The position numbers and the translations under genes are program-made. A stretch of 8,002 nt of DNA from Candidatus Saccharimonadota bacterium (GTDB lineage Bacteria > Patescibacteriota > Saccharimonadia > Saccharimonadales > Saccharimonadaceae): assembly GCA_017515925.1 (NCBI GenBank), contig JAFWEB010000056.1:1-8002 (forward strand), read 5' to 3'. The stretch's first letter is position 1, and each line of letters starts with the position of its first letter. Below are positions 4,672 to 8,002 of this stretch, in pieces. The notes under the pieces were generated by a model. It searched no databases. It saw only the letters and a list, made by a program, of their open reading frames with translations, and was not told the DNA's origin.

Positions 4672-5322
4672 TTAATTAGCTTTGATTTCTGAGTCGCTCA
4701 AAGCGACATCATCTTCGTCTAGTAGCATTTGCTGACGACGTTTAGTCTTTTCTTTCTCCATGTGGACAAGGTGGGTAATCATGTCTAGTTCTTCTTTTGG
4801 TGTGTTGACATATTTGAATGTGTAAGTAGTCTCGTCGCCGACTGTAGACATACGAATTGTACCAAGTTTGAAAATGTGATCACCGATATTTTCCTGCTTG
4901 AATGAAACGTCTTCAATAGATAGAAGTTCAATGACGTTTACGGATTTAGAAAAAAGAGAATTAGTCTGGTGGTGAATCAAACGCTTGTTGGTAACATATA
5001 GACGGTTGTCTTTGTAGACCTTGGAGCCAATCAATGCAGAAATAGTAATAATACCAAATAATGCCAGAATAATAATATATAGATAAGACTTGGCAAAACC
5101 ATTTAGCCCAGCCACAGTAGGCGAGCCAGCATTGCCAACCGCCAAAAAGACAATCGCGACTATCAGCGCGACATAACCTATACAAGCGGCTGCCCAGATA
5201 AAAACAAGACCGAGTCTTGAACGCTGGATAGCCAGCTCAACATACTCGTTCTCTTCTAAGCGCAATTCAGGGAAATCCTTAGCACTTCTCGCATGGTGGA
5301 GTTTGATTAGTTCCTGTTTCAT
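4672..5322 (-). CDS. Membrane-anchored bacterial PH-domain protein
   Basis: 216 residues from the ATG at 5322. Two membrane helices (about 36-62 and 78-101) are followed by a bacterial pleckstrin-homology-like domain (about 103-175). Its signature is RLYVTNKRLIHHQTNSLFSK followed by ELLSIEDVSF, the LYVTNxRLI...L.I.DI pattern of YdbS/bPH proteins, and a FKLGTIRMST strand. The last 40 residues are charged (KEKTKRRQQMLLDEDD) and could form a helix. bPH proteins usually act in membrane or envelope organisation, but the role here is unknown. A TTG at 5331 would add three residues; it is rejected because the AAGGAG at 5332-5337 would be only two bases away, whereas ATG 5322 has eleven. It may also be reached by read-through from ruvB, 48 bp upstream, where no terminator is seen. 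Confidence 0.82.
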   Translation of the reverse strand: MKQELIKLHHARSAKDFPELRLEENEYVELAIQRSRLGLVFIWAAACIGYVALIVAIVFLAVGNAGSPTVAGLNGFAKSYLYIIILALFGIITISALIGSKVYKDNRLYVTNKRLIHHQTNSLFSKSVNVIELLSIEDVSFKQENIGDHIFKLGTIRMSTVGDETTYTFKYVNTPKEELDMITHLVHMEKEKTKRRQQMLLDEDDVALSDSEIKAN

Positions 5323-5345
5323 CGGGGGCAAATCTCCTTATACAT

Positions 5346-5374
5346 ATTATAGCACAGATAGGCTAAATTTTCAA
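5346..5374 (-). promoter_or_regulatory. Promoter of the PH-domain gene inside the end of ruvB
   Basis: Minus-strand TTGAAA (5374-5369), 17-base spacer, TGC-TATAAT (5354-5346). The -35 box overlaps the ruvB stop codon. The predicted transcript starts near 5339 and contains the AAGGAG ribosome site. Confidence 0.7.
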
Positions 5375-6405
5375 GCAAATTTCTTCAAGTGTTCCATTGC
5401 TTTAGGGGTGACCTTGCGGCCACGTGGTGTGCGTTCAATAAAGCCGATTTGGAGTAAATATGGTTCGTTGTAATCTTCAATCGTGGTGGCTTCGTCGCCA
5501 GTGAGTGCAGCAATAGTATTTAGCCCAACTGGACGATCACCATAGTTCTCTTCCATCAATTTCAACATATTACGATCAGCTGGGTCTAGGCCTAGCTCGT
5601 CTATTTCCATCAAATCAAGAGATTTCTGAGCGATTTCCTTATCAATGATACCATCGCCATTCACATCGGCATAATCACGCACGCGGCGCACCAAGCGGTT
5701 CGCGATACGCGGAGTACGACGCGAACGGGTAGCTAGCAAATTAACTGCATCAGGCTGAATCTTGGAATTGAGGATGTTAGCAGTACGGGCAACGATTTGC
5801 TCGATTTCGTCCTCTTTGTAATATTCTAGACGATGTAGCATGCCAAAACGATCACGCAGTGGCCCTGCGAGAGAGCCAGTCCTAGTGGTAGCACCAATCA
5901 CGGTAAAATGCGGCAAATCCAAGCGCACCGAACGAGCAGCCGGGCCCTTGCCAATAGTAATGTCTAGTTTGAAATCTTCCATTGCGGAATAGAGCACTTC
6001 TTCTACGGCGCGACGCAAACGGTGAATCTCGTCAATGAACAATACATCGCCATCCTGGAGATTAGTCAGGATACTAGCTAGATCCCCAGCCCGCTCAATA
6101 GCCGGGCCAGAAGTGACTTTCAAATTAGCACCCATTTCGTGAGCAATCACATTTGCCATGGTAGTCTTGCCAAGTCCTGGAGGGCCATATAATAATATGT
6201 GGTCTAGAGTGGCGCTGGCGGCGATTTCTTTGTCGTCAGAAGCCTTGCGTTTTTTGACGGCATCGATAGCGATTTTGAGGTTCTTCTTCATGCGCTCTTG
6301 GCCAATGTATTCATCAAAATTAGTCGGACGCAGAGACTTTTCGATGATCTCTTCTTCTTTGTCTTCTTCTGAAACGGTCGTACTGACTACACGCTCAATT
6401 GCCAT
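5371..6405 (-). CDS. ruvB: Holliday junction branch-migration helicase RuvB
   Basis: 344 residues, full family length. RuvB hexamers drive branch migration of Holliday junctions together with RuvA. Motifs in order: [12 protein letters not shown] (26-37), Walker A GPPGLGKT (74-81), Walker B LFIDEIHR (122-129), sensor 1 GATTR (171-175), the arginine-finger block GPLRDRFG (181-188), sensor 2 [11 protein letters not shown] (228-238) and the winged-helix C-terminus with [17 protein letters not shown] (289-305). Two departures are seen: an insertion of about ten charged/Ala residues before Walker A (around 53-66, [14 protein letters not shown]), and Arg for the usual Gly in SRGTPR. The start at 6405 follows TATAAT by exactly six bases with no Shine-Dalgarno, so it is probably leaderless. 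ruvA and ruvC are not in the window. Confidence 0.97.
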   Translation of the reverse strand: MAIERVVSTTVSEEDKEEEIIEKSLRPTNFDEYIGQERMKKNLKIAIDAVKKRKASDDKEIAASATLDHILLYGPPGLGKTTMANVIAHEMGANLKVTSGPAIERAGDLASILTNLQDGDVLFIDEIHRLRRAVEEVLYSAMEDFKLDITIGKGPAARSVRLDLPHFTVIGATTRTGSLAGPLRDRFGMLHRLEYYKEDEIEQIVARTANILNSKIQPDAVNLLATRSRRTPRIANRLVRRVRDYADVNGDGIIDKEIAQKSLDLMEIDELGLDPADRNMLKLMEENYGDRPVGLNTIAALTGDEATTIEDYNEPYLLQIGFIERTPRGRKVTPKAMEHLKKFA

Positions 6406-6411
6406 AGATAT

Positions 6412-6420
6412 ATTATATCA
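6412..6420 (-). promoter_or_regulatory. Extended -10 promoter setting a leaderless ruvB start
   Basis: Minus-strand TGATATAAT ends six bases before the ruvB ATG. The -35 position (TATCTT) is poor. The element is back to back with the rightward promoter at 6421-6449. Confidence 0.65.
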
Positions 6421-6449
6421 TTGTTTTTTGTCATAAGATATGATAGAAT
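6421..6449 (+). promoter_or_regulatory. Promoter of the candidate RNA upstream of the nuclease
   Basis: TTGTTT (6421-6426), 17-base spacer, TGA-TAGAAT (6441-6449). Predicted start is A6456. The -35 is only half consensus, but the extended -10 and spacing are good. Confidence 0.5.
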
Positions 6450-6455
6450 AAAGGC

Positions 6456-6562
6456 ATAAAGATCTTTCCATTGACACGTGGCGCCTTGCGCGTACCTTCC
6501 AGGACAAGCTCCTAGATAGATGGATAGACGACAGAAAGCCCTTCGGGGCTTTTCTGCTTTTT
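6456..6562 (+). ncRNA. Candidate small RNA of about 107 nt between ruvB and the nuclease
   Basis: The unit has a promoter, no convincing ORF and a strong terminator. It contains the palindrome AAAGATCTTT (6458-6467), hairpin GCGC-CTT-GCGC (6481-6491), hairpin AGGA-CAAGC-TCCT (6501-6513), possible closing pairs TCCAT (6467-6471) with ATGGA (6520-6524), and a GATAGA direct repeat (6515-6520, 6523-6528). It does not match 4.5S, 6S, tmRNA or RNase P cores that I know. It lies just upstream of a small nuclease gene on the same strand. Alternatively it is a long leader of that gene with early termination. Confidence 0.5.
6532..6562 (+). terminator. Strong intrinsic terminator with UUCG loop
   Basis: CAGAAAGCCC (6532-6541), loop TTCG, GGGCTTTTCTG (6546-6556, one bulged T), then C and five T. 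It ends the candidate small RNA 48 bases before the nuclease start. Confidence 0.9.
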
Positions 6563-6595
6563 ATCATGCTCATGCTTTCATTATTGTTTTTCGTG

Positions 6596-6604
6596 TGATT
6601 ATAT
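6596..6604 (+). promoter_or_regulatory. Candidate extended -10 of the nuclease gene
   Basis: TGA-TTATAT is followed by six bases (AGAATA) and the ATG at 6611, the same spacing as the leaderless genes in this window. The hexamer is weaker than in the others and the -35 (TTTCAT) is poor. Confidence 0.45.
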
Positions 6605-6610
6605 AGAATA

Positions 6611-7033
6611 ATGAATCGTACCTCTAAGAAGAAAATTAAAGAATTCCAAATAACAGAACCACTAGACGAAAAAGACCCACCAAAGCCACATGAGAAAAAG
6701 GCTGCAAGAATCATTGCGCTTGAGTACCAATCTGATATATTATTCATCAGAAAAACAGACAGCTGTTCTCCAGATATCCTAATTAAAAGAACGAATGAAA
6801 TATGGGAAATAAAAAGTCCGCTTGGTGACGGAAAGAGGACAATTGACAATAATCTTCGTGAGGCTTCCGATCAGGCGAAAAATGTTTTTCTCGATTTGAG
6901 CAGAATTAAAATGTCACAAGAAAAAGCAGTATCTAAAGCAAAGAATTTCGTCTATGGAAAATGGAAACATCGTTGCCATCTAAAAAGACTTCGGGTTATT
7001 CTGAAAAACGGCACCATTATTGACATAAAATAA
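6611..7033 (+). CDS. Small PD-(D/E)XK-like nuclease, related to CDI/phage toxin-type domains
   Basis: 140 residues. The N-terminal 27 residues are charged; then HEKKAARIIA (27-36, an N-terminal helix with Glu28), SPDILIK (53-59) and EIWEIKSPLG (63-72) give the D55...E66-x-K68 catalytic pattern of the PD-(D/E)XK nuclease fold. The following GKRTIDNNLREASDQAKNVFLDLSRIK matches the order seen in C-terminal nuclease domains of CdiA-type toxins and some phage proteins, where EIKSP is followed by TIDNNL and a helix with regular Gln/Lys, then a hydrophobic strand. The tail KRLRVILKNGTIIDIK fits the last strands. Here the domain stands alone, without signal peptide, delivery domain or obvious immunity gene. 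The substrate (tRNA, rRNA or DNA) is unknown. No Shine-Dalgarno is present. The family assignment rests on remembered motif order only. Confidence 0.7.
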   Translation: MNRTSKKKIKEFQITEPLDEKDPPKPHEKKAARIIALEYQSDILFIRKTDSCSPDILIKRTNEIWEIKSPLGDGKRTIDNNLREASDQAKNVFLDLSRIKMSQEKAVSKAKNFVYGKWKHRCHLKRLRVILKNGTIIDIK

Positions 7034-7048
7034 TCTGTTTGGTATAAT
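7020..7048 (+). promoter_or_regulatory. Full-consensus promoter at the end of the nuclease gene
   Basis: TTGACA (7020-7025), 17-base spacer, TATAAT (7043-7048), with TGG directly before the -10. Both hexamers match consensus exactly. The -35 lies inside the last codons of the nuclease gene. Predicted start is A7055. Confidence 0.85.
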
Positions 7049-7054
7049 AATGGT

Positions 7055-7150
7055 ATAGAAAGATATTCAAGTTACTGGTGTATCAAGAATGTCTTTCTCT
7101 TTTTTATCTAGAAAACCATTGAAAATCCCCTGATCTCTCAGGGGATTTTC
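7055..7150 (+). ncRNA. Candidate small RNA of about 96 nt
   Basis: From the predicted start A7055, GAAAGATATTC (7058-7068) pairs with GAATGTCTTTC (7087-7097) over eleven positions, one being a U-G wobble, around an 18-base loop that can itself form TAC-TGGT-GTA. A pyrimidine-rich single strand (7097-7110) follows, then a 13-bp terminator. This is a typical small-RNA layout. A 14-codon frame (ATG 7089 to TGA 7131) with no ribosome site overlaps it and is probably fortuitous. No known RNA family was recognised. 7151-7253 beyond it shows only AT-rich sequence and a short TCACA-T-TGTGA palindrome. Confidence 0.6.
7121..7150. terminator. Shared terminator between the small RNA and the secreted-protein gene
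   Basis: GAAAATCCCCTGA (7121-7133), loop TCTC, TCAGGGGATTTTC (7138-7150): thirteen perfect pairs. The U tract is part of the stem on both strands, so it can act for the rightward small RNA and the leftward gene ending at 7254. Confidence 0.8.
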
Positions 7151-7253
7151 CAGATGCGCGTCCTTAATATAATATCATTTAAGTTTGGTCATATAAATAA
7201 ACATTATAGAAAGGTTTTAAATTTACGCACACCTGATCACATTGTGACCGAAG

Positions 7254-7949
7254 TTAGTTATTTGTAGTAGCTGTGTAGACAATTGTGTCTGTATAGGTAC
7301 CAGTTGCCTGGTTAGCAGCAGTAGAAACTGCATAGTAAACTTCTGTAGTTTCACCATCAGCACCTGCGGAGCCATCAGCCTTAATGCTTGCAGCAGAAGC
7401 AGTTGATGCAGGGACAGCAAGCCATGTAGATGCAGTTGAACCAACCTTATAGCCCCAAGCAGCAGAACCAGCTTCAATAGCATTATCACTTACGGTTCCA
7501 ACAGCTGGAATAGAATTAGTTCCAGATACCAAGCTTGTATCAGTATCACCATCCTTCAAGGTGATAGTATAGCCATTGGCGTTAGTCCAAATCTTGATAG
7601 TTGATTTGAAATTAGCATCATCAGTTTTTGCTTGATTTGGAAGAATATTGGTCTTAGAGCCAGAGGTCTGAAGAGCTAATGGGTCATAAGCAGTACCAGC
7701 AGCCTGGCCACCATCTGTGCCGTAAGAATTAATCTCGGTTGCACCGCTAGGAGCATAGACATTTACTGGGCCGCTTGTTGATGCATCATCATTACCAGTA
7801 ATAGTCATAGCGATAGCAGAATCAACAATTGCCTTAACCTGTACTTGACCGGCAACAGATTCAGCAAATGTTAATGCTGGAAGAGCAGCTACGCCGAGAC
7901 CAGCAACAACGCCAGCAGCAGCAATAATTTTTGTAGATTTTTTGGACAT
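7254..7949 (-). CDS. Secreted Ala/Thr/Ser-rich surface protein
   Basis: 231 residues. MSKKSTKIIAAAGVVAGLGV starts a Sec signal peptide: basic n-region, hydrophobic core to about residue 26, and a cleavage site TFA|ES after Ala29. The mature part is 200 residues, has no cysteine, is rich in Ala, Thr, Ser and Gly, and reads as beta-sandwich material. The last strand, ATGTYTDTIVYTATTNN, resembles the closing strand of spore-coat-U/pilin-like and similar surface domains (GxYxDTVxxTxT). No LPXTG motif, lipobox or C-terminal membrane anchor is present, so it may be released or held by partners. Start 7949 has AAAGGA about ten bases upstream. It is a plausible abundant surface or host-contact protein; exact family was not recognised. 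Its promoter is at or beyond the window edge. Confidence 0.8.
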   Translation of the reverse strand: MSKKSTKIIAAAGVVAGLGVAALPALTFAESVAGQVQVKAIVDSAIAMTITGNDDASTSGPVNVYAPSGATEINSYGTDGGQAAGTAYDPLALQTSGSKTNILPNQAKTDDANFKSTIKIWTNANGYTITLKDGDTDTSLVSGTNSIPAVGTVSDNAIEAGSAAWGYKVGSTASTWLAVPASTASAASIKADGSAGADGETTEVYYAVSTAANQATGTYTDTIVYTATTNN

Positions 7950-8002
7950 AATTATATTTTCCTTTCGATTTTTATTGTTTTTATATTTATGACCTTTGTA
8001 AT

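Noticed and set aside
6418..6849. 143-codon minus-strand open frame
   Set aside because: It lies across a promoter and terminator and opposite the nuclease gene, has a serine/isoleucine-rich unlikely composition, and has no ribosome site.
7089..7133. 14-codon ORF ending inside the terminator stem, like an attenuator leader peptide
   Set aside because: No ribosome site and no plus-strand gene downstream that could be attenuated within the window.
7239..7249. TCACA-T-TGTGA palindrome as a CRP/FNR-type site
   Set aside because: The half-site order and spacing do not fit CRP or FNR, and it lies downstream of the secreted-protein stop rather than in a promoter.
1..8002. CRISPR array, insertion sequence or alternative genetic code
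   Set aside because: No regularly spaced repeats, no transposase, and UGA serves as the ruvB stop with no in-frame UGA in recognised genes.

Overview
The window looks like a chromosomal segment of a small-genome Patescibacteria/CPR bacterium, most likely a Candidatus Saccharibacteria (TM7) relative. This is inferred from compact spacing, moderate-to-low GC, many short hypothetical proteins, a membrane pyrophosphatase, a type IV pilin-like protein, and -10 boxes placed directly in front of start codons. TAA, TAG and TGA all act as stops, so the standard bacterial code fits and the UGA=Gly code of Gracilibacteria/SR1 does not. No taxonomic marker was searched.

Layout. 1-437 (-) is the N-terminal part of a membrane-bound ion-pumping pyrophosphatase (hppA), cut by the window edge. 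Divergent from it, 592-696 (+) is a 34-residue two-CxxC zinc-ribbon peptide that appears leaderless. tRNA-Arg(UCU) (-) and a 165-aa hypothetical gene (+) diverge from one palindromic bidirectional promoter. A ZIP-family metal transporter (1406-2119, -) and a small one-helix membrane protein (2188-2547, -) follow. 2584-2852 holds no gene but contains tRNA-Ser 3'-end copies and several hairpins. Then come tRNA-Ser(UGA), a 320-aa polytopic membrane protein, a palindrome built from tRNA-Met 3'-end sequence, and tRNA-Met(CAU), all on the minus strand. tRNA-Met diverges from a leaderless type IV pilin-like gene (4264-4662, +). A bacterial PH-domain membrane protein and ruvB (Holliday-junction helicase motor) lie on the minus strand at 4672-6405.

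The right end holds a small orphan PD-(D/E)XK-like nuclease (6611-7033, +). It is flanked by two transcription units that look like small RNAs (about 6456-6562 and 7055-7150), each with promoter and terminator. Last is a signal-peptide-bearing, Ala/Thr/Ser-rich secreted surface protein (7254-7949, -).

How it works together. Most genes are single transcription units with their own promoter, and nearly all promoters share an extended -10 of the form TGnTATAAT. Two initiation modes coexist: Shine-Dalgarno genes (hppA, the 165-aa gene, the small membrane protein, the 320-aa protein, the PH protein, the secreted protein) and apparently leaderless genes in which TATAAT is followed by exactly six bases and then the start codon (zinc-ribbon, ZIP, pilin, ruvB). 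The least explained material is the tRNA-tail-derived palindromic DNA downstream of two of the three tRNA genes and the RNA/nuclease/RNA cluster at 6421-7150.
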